Shown here: in pieces, positions 16,729 through 25,310 of the stretch | How positions within the stretch are numbered: the stretch's first letter is position 1 | Layout of the letters: each line of letters begins with the position of its first letter | Assembly: GCA_003135055.1 (NCBI GenBank) | Contig: PLDF01000467.1 | Location: 1-44,882, forward strand | Reading direction: 5' to 3' | DNA length: 44,882 nucleotides | Source of the DNA: Bryobacterales bacterium | GTDB lineage: Bacteria > Acidobacteriota > Terriglobia > Bryobacterales > Bryobacteraceae | Notes under the pieces: generated by a model | What the model was told of the DNA's origin: nothing | Databases searched by the model: none | The model's input: only the letters and a program-made list of their open reading frames with translations | Translations under genes and position numbers: made by a program

Positions 16729-16905
16729 ATGTTGCCAAGCCCACATAAAGTGAATAAACGCTTGGTTGCCGCGATGTCGACATACGCCATAGTGGCGCTG
16801 CTGGCGGAATTCACTCTCGATGGCGGCATGATCCGCAACGCGGTGTGGATTCTGATGGCGGGCCTGGCGGCGAAAACCTACATCGCGTACCGCGCGGGTT
16901 GGTGA
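16729..16905 (+). CDS. Small membrane protein, 58 aa
   Basis: The ATG at 16729 lies 20 nt after the TonB-like stop, with a purine-rich GGGGGTGGCGCGGGA before it. The product has a basic N-terminus (MLPSPHKVNKRLVAAM) and two hydrophobic stretches (TYAIVALLAEFTL and NAVWILMAGLAAKTYIAY) separated by DGGMIR, so a two-helix hairpin in the inner membrane is likely. No family is recognised. It probably belongs to the lpxI-oxidoreductase-TonB operon. Confidence 0.5.
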   Translation: MLPSPHKVNKRLVAAMSTYAIVALLAEFTLDGGMIRNAVWILMAGLAAKTYIAYRAGW

Positions 16906-16921
16906 TCGATTCTACATGTGA

Positions 16922-17013
16922 GGTAGGACGGACGATCGTTTTTTTGTCGTCTGTCAGGCGGCCGGACTCTAGCGAAACCCGACAGACCACAAAAGACGAT
17001 GGTCTGTCCTACC
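16922..17013. repeat. REPIN-like composite repeat, copy 1
   Basis: Two hairpin units in opposite orientation: the outer ends are GGTAGGAC and GTCCTACC, and the inner stems are GACGATCG-T7-CGTCTGTC-like and GACAGACCAC / GATGGTCTGTC. Its reverse complement aligns along the whole length with 22890-22986. Single units of the same family occur at 18123-18147 and 27527-27558. It sits in the convergent gap between the TonB operon and the glycosyltransferase. Confidence 0.8.
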
Positions 17014-17021
17014 AGGCGCGG

Positions 17022-17047
17022 TTGGCACGCGGAAGCGCCTGCCCCAC
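17022..17047. repeat. GTGGGGCAGGCGCTTCCGC-type repeat, copy 1
   Basis: The 26-bp sequence, read on the minus strand as GTGGGGCAGGCGCTTCCGCG plus TGCCAA, recurs at 42470-42495 with one mismatch, there inside a coding frame. It lies directly before the 3' end of the glycosyltransferase gene. Confidence 0.65.
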
Positions 17048-17057
17048 AATTCCGACG

Positions 17058-18977
17058 CTACCGCACTTCGCTCTTGCGTTCGAAGACGGCGAAGCGGCCT
17101 TCGGGGACGAGTCTGGGGAATTCGCGGTAGAGGCTCAGACGATGCTCGTCGCCGATGCAGTGAAGGCACACTACGGCGCAGGGAGCGGAATCCACCGGTT
17201 GCCGGTAACGGCTTGAAGCGTTTTCGACGCCCGTGTGTTCGAACTTGATTTGCGGGTTCCGCTCGCGGAGCAGCGCTTGCAGCGGATATTCCAGTTGAAA
17301 GTTGGCGATGTCGATACCGATTACGGCGCCGATCACGCCGCCGATCGCGCCGCAGCCGGATTTTTCGATCTCGGCGACCGATGCCTGGTACGCCGGCCAA
17401 TCGTCGCGCCACTGGGTCATGTCGGCAAAGTATTGATCGTCGCGCGGCGTGGTCAGCACGCTGTGCGGACCTATGAGTGGGCGCACCCAGTTCTCAAGGG
17501 CCGGACGCCGCGCGCCGTCGAGTAGCAAAATGCACAGCGCGGCCTGAATCCACAGAGGCCGGATGGTGGAAACCAATGGGGCGCCCATCACGAATAACGG
17601 CAGAAACAGCCGCGCCATGAACGGCTGCCATTTCAGATATGCGCAGAAGGCCAGGAACGCCAGCGCGAGCGAAAGGGCGTAAATGGCGCGTTCGCGGTCG
17701 CGGCCGCGTATGGCCCGCCACGCCAGCAGGCAGGCCACCGCCAGCAGAATTCCGAGATGCAGGCGATTGGGCGCGTCGGCTTCGTGATTGGCATTCCTGG
17801 GCGGCGCGAAGACAGTCCAGCGCCAGGTGGTGGCCGGGTCGTTGGGGTTAATGCCGAGCAGACGGTGCGACGCCAGCACGAAATTGTAGACGCCGCGGTT
17901 CCAGGCATCGCTGCGCGCTCCCAATTGCTCCGAGGCGTTGCGAAGAGCGTTGGAGGCGGTCTGTTTCCATCCGAAGGATTCGTTGGGCCAGCGGAAGCGT
18001 TGATCGCCGAAAGCGGAATCGGAACCTAGGACGGAACCGGTGAGCGAGTAGTCGCGGAGATACTGCGGGGCATTGATGGCGAGCGCGCAGGCAAGGGCTA
18101 TTGCAATACCGGTTGCTATGGTTGACAGACGAAAGCGTCTGTCCCACGTTGGTGCGCCAACCGGCGCTAGAATCGCAATCAGCGGCCACGGCGCGAACAA
18201 ATAGGCCGTCGCTTTCGTCAGCAGCGCCAGGCCCAGGGCGCAGCCCAGGAATGCCGCGTCTTCCATGCGCCCCGTCTTGCGCCAACGCAGCGCGAAATAG
18301 ACCGATGCGGCGAGCCACATCGCCAGCACGTAATCGTTCTTCGCGCCTGAGCTGGCCAGAATGCCGGAAGGAATCGTGGCGCAGAACAGCGCGGCGACGG
18401 CCTGTCCACGCGCCGGGGCGCCCCATTCGCGGGCGATGCACGAAGCGGCGACGATGCTCATCGCCGAAGCCAACCATTGGCCGAAATTGATGAAATGGTC
18501 GCCGCCGGCGAGCACGTAGCTCTGCAACATAAAGTACTCCGCGAACGGCTGGAGCATGATCTGGTTCAGATAGTGGGTGGGGAAGAAGCGGACGCTCCCC
18601 TGCTCGGCCCAATAGACCACGCGCGGCATGTGATACGCCATGGCGTCGGCGCTGTTGGGCGGGCTGAAGGCGGCGGTAATGGCGGTGAGAACAAGAATCG
18701 CCAAGCAGCCGGCCAAGCAGGCGGCAATCATTAAATCGAACCGCGGTTTGTGGCGCACGGGGCGCCCCCTGGGCCCCTGCGTGCCGCGTTCACACTCGTG
18801 TGAACGCTTTTCGCGCTGGCGGCTCCCTTTGGCAAGTATTACCGCCGCGGCGATCACCACGATCCAACAGACAATTAAAGGCGCGCGCCGAATGGCATCG
18901 AAGCCGCTCAGCAGCTCAGTGATGAACCAGACGGCAGCGCCCAGAACAACCAGCGTCCGCAAGAAGCGGTCGCGCAA
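17058..18977 (-). CDS. Multi-spanning membrane glycosyltransferase (GT39/PMT-like)
   Basis: This is a 639-aa protein. The start is TTG at 18977, supported by GGAGGT nine bases upstream, which overlaps the end of the preceding gene. About ten hydrophobic helices are seen. The first luminal loop contains SADAMAYHMPRVVYW, resembling the acidic catalytic loop of GT-C enzymes, and ASSGAKNDYVLAMWLAASVY is typical of PMT-like glycosyltransferases using polyprenyl-phosphate sugars. Two palindromic repeats are embedded in frame: at residues 57-64 (KRSHECERGTQG, between helices 2 and 3) and at about 277-285 (TWDRRFRLST). The soluble C-terminal part (after about 500) has cysteines and no known domain. 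The sugar and acceptor are unknown. Confidence 0.75.
   Translation of the reverse strand: MRDRFLRTLVVLGAAVWFITELLSGFDAIRRAPLIVCWIVVIAAAVILAKGSRQREKRSHECERGTQGPRGRPVRHKPRFDLMIAACLAGCLAILVLTAITAAFSPPNSADAMAYHMPRVVYWAEQGSVRFFPTHYLNQIMLQPFAEYFMLQSYVLAGGDHFINFGQWLASAMSIVAASCIAREWGAPARGQAVAALFCATIPSGILASSGAKNDYVLAMWLAASVYFALRWRKTGRMEDAAFLGCALGLALLTKATAYLFAPWPLIAILAPVGAPTWDRRFRLSTIATGIAIALACALAINAPQYLRDYSLTGSVLGSDSAFGDQRFRWPNESFGWKQTASNALRNASEQLGARSDAWNRGVYNFVLASHRLLGINPNDPATTWRWTVFAPPRNANHEADAPNRLHLGILLAVACLLAWRAIRGRDRERAIYALSLALAFLAFCAYLKWQPFMARLFLPLFVMGAPLVSTIRPLWIQAALCILLLDGARRPALENWVRPLIGPHSVLTTPRDDQYFADMTQWRDDWPAYQASVAEIEKSGCGAIGGVIGAVIGIDIANFQLEYPLQALLRERNPQIKFEHTGVENASSRYRQPVDSAPCAVVCLHCIGDEHRLSLYREFPRLVPEGRFAVFERKSEVR
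18123..18147. repeat. Single REP unit inside the glycosyltransferase gene
   Basis: TGACAGACGAAAGCGTCTGT followed by CCCAC: the stem GACAGACG / CGTCTGTC plus the GTGGG end is the same unit as at 27527-27558 with a shorter loop. It is read in frame as TWDRRFRLS. Confidence 0.7.
18786..18807. repeat. 22-bp perfect palindrome, copy B, inside the glycosyltransferase gene
   Basis: Identical to the palindrome at 2649-2670 (arms GCGTTCACAC / GTGTGAACGC), with related flanks, and translated as RSHECER in a loop of the membrane protein. Confidence 0.75.
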
Positions 18978-18984
18978 GCCTTAT

Positions 18985-19875
18985 TTACCTCCACCACGAA
19001 GCGCGCATGGCTCTCGCCACGAAGTCTTTGGCTGCCTGCACGTGCCGCATGGCCGCGCCGCGCCAGGCCGACGCGTTGCGGTTATCCTCTTCAAAGGATA
19101 GATCGCGGTTGGCGGAATCGAGCAGTTCCATCGCCTTGCGAAAACGCCCTTCCCAGCCGAGGCCGCGGTCGATGGGCGGATGGTCGTCGGGGTTCTTGCC
19201 GTCGTCGATGGCCGCCTGCTTGGCTTCGGCGATGGCGCGGTCGATCTCTTCGACGGCGCCCCGTTGATCGCGCATGATCTCGCGCCAATCCGGCCGGTAT
19301 AGAAGAGCGCGGGCATAGCGCAAGTCGGAGAGGGCGCTCAAATAGTGCGGATGCACGGCGGGCCGCGGCGGCGGAGCCATTAGCGGCGGCGGGGCCACAG
19401 ACGGCGGCATGCCCGCCGTCTCATCGCGGAACTTATCGTAGCCGCCTTTTTGCACCATTGCCATGGCGTCGTCGATGAAGCCGTACGCCCGGTTGCGCCA
19501 CTGCGCCGCGCGCGGATTGTCTTCCTCTTGCGCGATGTCTTTGCGGGCGCTGCCAAGCAGGCGCAGAATCTCGCGGAAGCGGCTGCCGCGGCCGATGTGG
19601 GTATCCACGCGCGGATTGTCGTCGATGTCTTTGCGGTCGAACATGGCGGCCGCATCGAGCTCGCGAATCGCGCGTTCCACCAGGCCGGCGGCCGTCTGCA
19701 TGTCGCGCATCACGTTCGGCTCTTCGGGAACTCGCATTAAGAACACCGCGTGGCGAAGGTCGTTGCGGGCATGCAGATAATGGGGATGCCGGTATTGAGC
19801 CCAGCTCGCGGCGGGAGCGAGGAGCGTAATCGCCAGGGCGATTGGAAGCGTGGCGCGTGGATAGAGGTTCATCAT
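18985..19875 (-). CDS. Exported protein with two tandem helical domains
   Basis: This 296-aa protein has a signal peptide (MMNLYPRATLPIALAITLLA ending near ASWA). The mature protein is duplicated: HPHYLHARNDLRHAVFLMR (about 30-48) and HPHYLSALSDLRYARALLYR (about 175-194) each begin a domain of about 120 residues. Each domain continues with RDMQTAAGLVERAIRELD / RDQRGAVEEIDRAIAEAK, a D(D)NPxxD or NPDDHPPIDRG segment and QEEDNPRAAQWR / FEEDNRNASAWR. A Pro-rich linker (PPSVAPPPLMAPPPRPA) joins them. The domains look mostly helical. The function is unknown. The glycosyltransferase gene starts 7 nt downstream and its ribosome binding site overlaps this stop, so the two are co-expressed. Confidence 0.75.
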   Translation of the reverse strand: MMNLYPRATLPIALAITLLAPAASWAQYRHPHYLHARNDLRHAVFLMRVPEEPNVMRDMQTAAGLVERAIRELDAAAMFDRKDIDDNPRVDTHIGRGSRFREILRLLGSARKDIAQEEDNPRAAQWRNRAYGFIDDAMAMVQKGGYDKFRDETAGMPPSVAPPPLMAPPPRPAVHPHYLSALSDLRYARALLYRPDWREIMRDQRGAVEEIDRAIAEAKQAAIDDGKNPDDHPPIDRGLGWEGRFRKAMELLDSANRDLSFEEDNRNASAWRGAAMRHVQAAKDFVARAMRASWWR

Positions 19876-20000
19876 AAGTCATCATAATCAACCCCGAGCC
19901 CGGCGGTGGGGTTGTCCACTTTAATGAATCGCTAATCTGGCGCGTTCTGTAACCTTTGACACCAAGTGGAGTAATGGCTCTTACAAGGACTGGTACCGAT

Positions 20001-22534
20001 ATGTTTGACGGCGTCTCCAAAGACCTTCGCTTCGCCTTCCGGCAGCTCGCCCAAAGTAAGGGATTCACGCTAACCGCCGTGCTGACGCTGGCGCTTGGCA
20101 TTGGGGCCAATACGGCCATCTTCACGCTGGTGGATGCAGTCATGCTGCGTTCGCTGCAGGTGGCCGATCCGCCGCGGCTTTACCGGCTGGGAGACGACGA
20201 TAACTGCTGCGTGATCGGCGGCACGCAGAGCCATTTTTCCATCTACGCCTATCCTCTATATGTCTACCTGCGCGACCATACGCCCGAGTTCGAGCAGATG
20301 GCGGCGTTCCAGGGCGGCCCGTCCAGGGTCGGCGTCCGCCGTCAGGGCGGCGCCGCGGCCGGGATAACGTCAGTGCCGTTTACGGACCAGTTCGTTTCCG
20401 GCAATTACTTTTCGATGTTCGGCCTTCGCCCGTTCGCCGGCCGCCTGCTTGCGCCCTCCGACGACCAGCCCGGCGCGGCGCCGGTCGCTGTTATGAGCTA
20501 CCGCGCCTGGGAGCAGCATTATGGCGCCGATCCCGCTGTGATCGGAGCGGCATTCGTTGTGGATGGCGCGCCGGTAACTATCGCCGGCATCGCGCCGCCG
20601 GGGTTTTTCGGCGACACGCTGGGCCCCAACCCGCCCGATTTCTGGCTCCCTCTCGCCACGGAGCCTTACATTCGTAAGCGGAATTCGCTGCTCGACCGCA
20701 CGGACCAGCACTGGCTCTACATCATCGGCCGCATCAAGCCGGGAGCTTCGACGGCGGCGCTGGAATCGCGCGCCAATGTCGAGCTGCGGCAGTGGTTCCT
20801 TGAGAACGATCCGCCCGCCAATGACGCCGCGCGGCGGGATATGGAACGCCAACACATCGTGGTTGCGGCAGCGGGCGGCGGCGTCGCTTTAATGAAGCAG
20901 CACTACGAGCACGATCTGCGGCTGCTGATGGCGATCACCGGCCTGGTGCTGCTGATCGCCTGCGCCAACCTGGCCAACCTGCAGCTTGCGCGCGGGACGG
21001 CGAATGCCGGGCAGATGTCCATCCGCGTAGCGCTGGGCGCACAACGCGCGCGCCTGGTGCGGCAAACGCTCACCGAAAGCCTGGTGCTGGCGGTGATGGG
21101 CGGAGCGGCCGGCCTGTTGGTGGCCACGGAGCTGGCGCGTTTCCTGATCGGCCTCGCGTTCCATGGCGCCAACTACGCTCCCATAGACCCCACGCCATCG
21201 CTGCCCGTGCTGGGGTTCGCGTTCCTGCTCTCGCTGATAACGGGCGCGGTCTTTGGCATCGCGCCGGCCTGGTCCGCTTCGCGCGCCGACCCGGCGGCTA
21301 CATTGCGCGGCGCCGGACGCTCGGCCGCCAGCCGTTCCACCCTGCCCCAAAGGTCGCTGGTGGTGCTGCAAGCGGCGGTTTCGCTGGTGCTGCTCGCCGG
21401 CGCCGGACTGATGGTGGAAACTTTCGGCAATCTGGCAAGCCAGTTTTTCGGGTTCCTGCCGCAAGGCCGCATGGTGGCCAAGGTAAACGCCGGCTTCAGT
21501 AGCTATGCACCCGAAAAGATCGCCGCCATCTATCGCGATGTGGAGCGGCAACTCAAAGAGATCCCCGGCGTGCGCAACGCCAGTCTGTCACTCTACAGCC
21601 CGATGTCGGGCAATAACTGGCAATCCGGAGTGACGCTGGAAAGCCAGCCCGGCCGCCAGTTTTCGCCTGTCTGGGACCGCGTCAGCCCGGCCTTCTTCGA
21701 CACTATCGGCGCTCGCATCCTGCAAGGGCGTGGGTTCGACGAACGCGATACGCCCGATGCCCCGCAAGTTGCGGCAGTCAATCAGGCGTTCGCCGGTGAG
21801 TACTTTCCCAACCAGAATCCGCTCGGCAAACGCTTCGGGCTGGGTGCCACGGCGCATCGCGCCGATTATCAAATGTAGGCATGGTGGAGAACGTACGCTT
21901 CCGCGGCCTGCGGCTTTCCACGCCGCCGATGTTCTTTCTGCCGCTGCTGCAGATGCGCAAAGACGAATGGGCCGACAGGGGCAAGGCGCGTTCGAATCTG
22001 ATCGGCGACATCGAGCTGAACGTTGCCGGCAACACTACGGACCTGACGGCCCGGATGCAGCGGGCATTTGCGCAGACGGACCCGAACCTCACTCTGCTCG
22101 ACGTGGTCACGATGGATGAAGAGATCGAAAACCTCCTGGGTCACGAGCGGCTGATCGCGCGCCTCGGGGAGCTGTTCGGCGTGCTGGCGCTGCTGCTGGC
22201 GTCGGTGGGCTTGTATGGCATTACGGCGTACTCGGTGGCGCAGCGCACCGGCGAGATCGGCATCCGCACCGCGATGGGGGCCACGCGCGCGCGGGTGGTA
22301 GGGATGATCGTGGGCGGCGCACTCCGGCAGATCGGCGTGGGGCTGATCATCGGCATCCCCGCCGCGTTGGCGGCCGGCAGGTTGCTCGCCGACCAGCTTT
22401 ACGGCGTAAAGAGCTATGACCCGCTGGTTCTGGGCTCCGCGGCGGCGATTCTGATTGCGGCGGCGGCAATTGCCGGATTCGCGCCCGCGCTGCGGGCTGG
22501 CAGCATCGACCCGGTCGCGGCCCTGCGCATGTAA
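20001..22534 (+). pseudogene. ADOP-type duplicated FtsX/MacB permease with one frameshift
   Basis: The first frame (start ATG 20001, MFDGVSKDLRFAFRQLAQSK; alternative ATG 19974) covers an N-terminal FtsX/MacB unit: LTLALGIGANTAIFTLVDAV helix, periplasmic MacB-like domain, then three helices with ACANLANLQLARGTANAGQM and a second periplasmic domain. It stops at 21878 after HRADYQM. A one-base deletion near 21875 explains this. In the next frame the expected IVGMVENVRFRGL follows and continues to 22534 with the final FtsX helices (LYGITAYSVAQRTGEIGIRT, DPVAALRM). The intact protein would have about 845 residues, normal for this acidobacterial orphan-permease family. Either the gene is dead or the assembly has an indel. 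It is predicted to act in the inner membrane, with unknown cargo. Confidence 0.8.
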
Positions 22535-22555
22535 GACAGGCCCCCTGGCCTGTCT
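22534..22555 (+). terminator. Hairpin at the permease stop codon
   Basis: A perfect 9-bp stem AGACAGGCC / GGCCTGTCT with a CCCT loop begins at the last base of the TAA stop. There is no U-run afterwards, so termination is plausible but not certain. The stem resembles the GACAG-type repeats nearby. Confidence 0.5.
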
Positions 22556-22889
22556 CCCTGGCGGGTGCTTAACAGTTTTGGGGATTGTCGCCACCGAGTG
22601 CCGTAATTCGCTCCCTGACGCTTACAGAGCCGGTAGAGTCGATAACAGCGCACTCACAAGCCTGGATATCTATCGCGAGAGTCCACGGGCGACGATCGCC
22701 ATACACTTAGGCGCCACGACACAATGCGTATCTCAAGAGCCATGGGGTGAATTGGAGCCGTGTTGGTTAAGAGACTGCCTGCCGGCGCCGGCGTCACGCT
22801 TCAACATACAAGCCGTTCGATTGATTACGCCGGATGTGGAGAATCGCTCTTACGCGCCGGCTGCGGCCCGGCCTTCTGGCAGGTCGCTT

Positions 22890-22986
22890 GGTAGGACAGA
22901 CCATCGCCTTTCGTGGTCTGTCATGTTTCGCAAAATAAAAATACAGCCCGCCTGACAGACGACAAAAAACGATCGTCTGTCCCACC
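22890..22986. repeat. REPIN-like composite repeat, copy 2
   Basis: GGTAGGACAGACCATCG with its partner CGTGGTCTGTC, a short AT-rich spacer (CAAAATAAAAATAC), then CGCCTGACAGACGACAAAAA with ACGATCGTCTGTCCCACC. Copy 1 at 16922-17013 is the same element in reverse orientation. The rest of the 22556-23121 gap shows no gene. Confidence 0.8.
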
Positions 22987-23121
22987 TCACGCCACCTCAC
23001 ATCCGACTTGATCGGAATGTAGCAACTCCAGACGTCGGCTGCTGCGCGGCCGGTCCTCTCTCAAGCGCCCTTCGTCACAGGCGCCGGCGCCTTCGAGCGC
23101 ATCGAATGGGTGGTGAACCGC

Positions 23122-25212
23122 TCAGGCCGATTCCCTGGCCCATACCTTCCCTTCACGCGCGAAACCGATGAAGGCGGCAATATCTTTCGCGGCGCCGATG
23201 TCAGTTATGCCAACAGGACCCACGGCATGCGCCTTTCCGGCGAGTTCCGGGGATCCCGAAAGACCGATAGCTTTGAGATGCCGGCAGGCATCCATCAGGA
23301 AACCAACCGCGTCCGGAGTTGCGCTGAGGGCCTTGTCTCCGGCCGGTCCCGCAAGAACGGCGACGGCATCGAACATTACCGAAGGCGACCCGCGAAGCGC
23401 CATCTCCGCCGGATGTCTCGTACCGGCGGAGTCTTCCACCCCGCCCACCTTTAGCGCAATAATCGCCGCCGCCGCTCCCTCTTTATTGATCGCCGCTACC
23501 AGCGCATTCTTCAACTTGAGGTTGAATCCCGGCGCAAGAAGCAAGCCAACCTTGCGGCCCTTTAACGTAGGCTTGTACTTGCCATAAAGGCGAAGCGCGG
23601 GGCTTAGGTCGAGGTCAATCGGCATTACAGACGGCTTGGCGGCGATCGCCTCACCCGTCATTCCAAGTTCTTCGGCGACAGTGCCTCCCAAGGTTTTATC
23701 GATGATATTGAGATGCCCCAGCATCTTCTGCCGGATTGCGGGGATATCCACTTTGCCAAGCTCGAAAGTCAACGCCTCGCCAATATGCTTCCGCTCTTGC
23801 GGAGTCACCGACCGATAGAACAACCGCGCCTGCGAGTAATGATCGGCAAAGGATTCCGACCGCAGCCGAACCTTGGCCGCCTCCGTCGGAATGGGCGCCG
23901 TCCGCAATCCAACCGAGGGAGACTCGCGCGCCCCAGCCGGATCGATCGAGTTCGGTTCGTAGTTCGCGCGCCCCTTCGCCGTCAGCATCTGCATGTGCCC
24001 ATCGCGCTGCATATTCGCGAATGGGCACTTCGGGCGGTTGATCGGAAGCTCGTGAAAGTTCGGCGAGCCGAGGCGGCTGAGCTGCGTATCCAGATAGGAG
24101 AATAGCCGTCCTTGCAGCAGCGGGTCTTCGCTGAAATCGATGCCCGGGACAATGTGACTCGGGCAGAAAGCCACTTGCTCGGTTTCCGCGAAGAAGTTAT
24201 CGGGATTTCGATCGAGCACCATCTTGCCAACCATTTCGATCGGCACAATTTCTTCCGGAATGAGTTTCGTCGCATCGAGGACATCGAACGGCAGTGCGTC
24301 GGCTGTCTTCTGATCGATGACCTGGAATCCGAATTCGAACTCGGGAAAATTCCTGCTTTCAATGGCCTCAAACAGATCCCGGCGATGAAAATCCGGATCG
24401 GCGCCGCTGATTTTGACCGCTTCGTCCCACAGCACCGCGGCTGTTCCGAGCACCGGCCGCCAGTGAAATTTAACGAAGTTCGTCTTCCCCGCGGAGTTCA
24501 CCAGACGGAAGGTATTCACCCCGAAACCTTCCATCATGCGCAACGATCTCGGAATAGCCCGGTCGGACATCGCCCACATGATCGTGTGCAGCGATTCCGG
24601 CATCAGCGAAACAAAGTCCCAGAAGGTGTCATGGGCGCTGCCCGCTTGCGGGTAGCCGCGGTCGGCTTCCATTTTTACCGCATGGATCAAGTCCGGAAAC
24701 TTGATGGCGTCCTGAATAAAGAACACCGGGATGTTGTTTCCCACAAGATCGAAGTTGCCTTCCTGCGTGTAAAATTTGACCGCGAATCCTCGCACGTCGC
24801 GCGGCAAATCAACCGATCCGGCTCCTCCGGCAACCGTGGAAAAACGCGCAAAGACGGGCGTTTTCACCTTTGGGTCGGCGAGGAACGCGGCGCTGGTTAC
24901 GTGCTTCATGGACTTGTACGGCTGAAAATAACCATGCGCCGCGGAGCCACGGGCGTGGACGATCCGCTCCGGAATCCGCTCATGATCGAAGTGCGTGATC
25001 TTCTCACGCAGAATGAAATCTTCCAGCAGCGTAGGGCCGCGGCCACCTGCCCTGAGGGAATTCTGGTTATCGGAGATACCAGTACCCTGATTGGTGGTGA
25101 GGACAACGCCGTCTCCAGCAGCCTGCTGATGCGTCTCGCCGCCCTTAGAGGCGGCCGCTTTCGAGGGAGCTGATTTTTTCTTGGGTGCATCACTTTTTTG
25201 GGGCACGCTCAA
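23122..25212 (-). CDS. katE: Large-subunit (clade 2, HPII-type) catalase
   Basis: This 696-aa haem catalase degrades hydrogen peroxide in the cytoplasm. The distal His86 (RIVHARGSAAHGYF), Asn159 (VGNNIPVFF) and the proximal haem ligand Tyr373 (RLFSYLDTQLSRLG) are all present. The length and the C-terminal flavodoxin-like domain (about 545-690, GRKVGLLLAPGFN) define the large-subunit clade. The N-terminus is a Lys/Ala/Ser-rich extension (KKKSAPSKAAASKGGE), common in this clade. The start is TTG at 25212: an in-frame TGA lies just upstream and AGGAGA is about 11 nt before it. It is divergent from the penicillin-acylase-like gene (98-bp gap), so both promoters lie there. Confidence 0.93.
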   Translation of the reverse strand: MSVPQKSDAPKKKSAPSKAAASKGGETHQQAAGDGVVLTTNQGTGISDNQNSLRAGGRGPTLLEDFILREKITHFDHERIPERIVHARGSAAHGYFQPYKSMKHVTSAAFLADPKVKTPVFARFSTVAGGAGSVDLPRDVRGFAVKFYTQEGNFDLVGNNIPVFFIQDAIKFPDLIHAVKMEADRGYPQAGSAHDTFWDFVSLMPESLHTIMWAMSDRAIPRSLRMMEGFGVNTFRLVNSAGKTNFVKFHWRPVLGTAAVLWDEAVKISGADPDFHRRDLFEAIESRNFPEFEFGFQVIDQKTADALPFDVLDATKLIPEEIVPIEMVGKMVLDRNPDNFFAETEQVAFCPSHIVPGIDFSEDPLLQGRLFSYLDTQLSRLGSPNFHELPINRPKCPFANMQRDGHMQMLTAKGRANYEPNSIDPAGARESPSVGLRTAPIPTEAAKVRLRSESFADHYSQARLFYRSVTPQERKHIGEALTFELGKVDIPAIRQKMLGHLNIIDKTLGGTVAEELGMTGEAIAAKPSVMPIDLDLSPALRLYGKYKPTLKGRKVGLLLAPGFNLKLKNALVAAINKEGAAAAIIALKVGGVEDSAGTRHPAEMALRGSPSVMFDAVAVLAGPAGDKALSATPDAVGFLMDACRHLKAIGLSGSPELAGKAHAVGPVGITDIGAAKDIAAFIGFAREGKVWARESA

Positions 25213-25310
25213 ACGGTATCATTCTCCTTCGCGGATTTCTGTTCGCCAACTCACGTTTCCGGTGGTTAATTAATGCCCGCCGCATGAATTAGAATGGACC
25301 TGAGTCACCC

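Noticed and set aside
20001..22534. Programmed frameshifting in the permease gene
   Set aside because: There is no slippery heptamer or downstream structure at 21870-21880, and relatives of this family are single frames. A mutation or sequencing indel is simpler.
24112..25173. A 353-codon plus-strand frame opposite the catalase
   Set aside because: The minus strand encodes a complete catalase with all haem and catalytic residues; the plus frame shows no motif.
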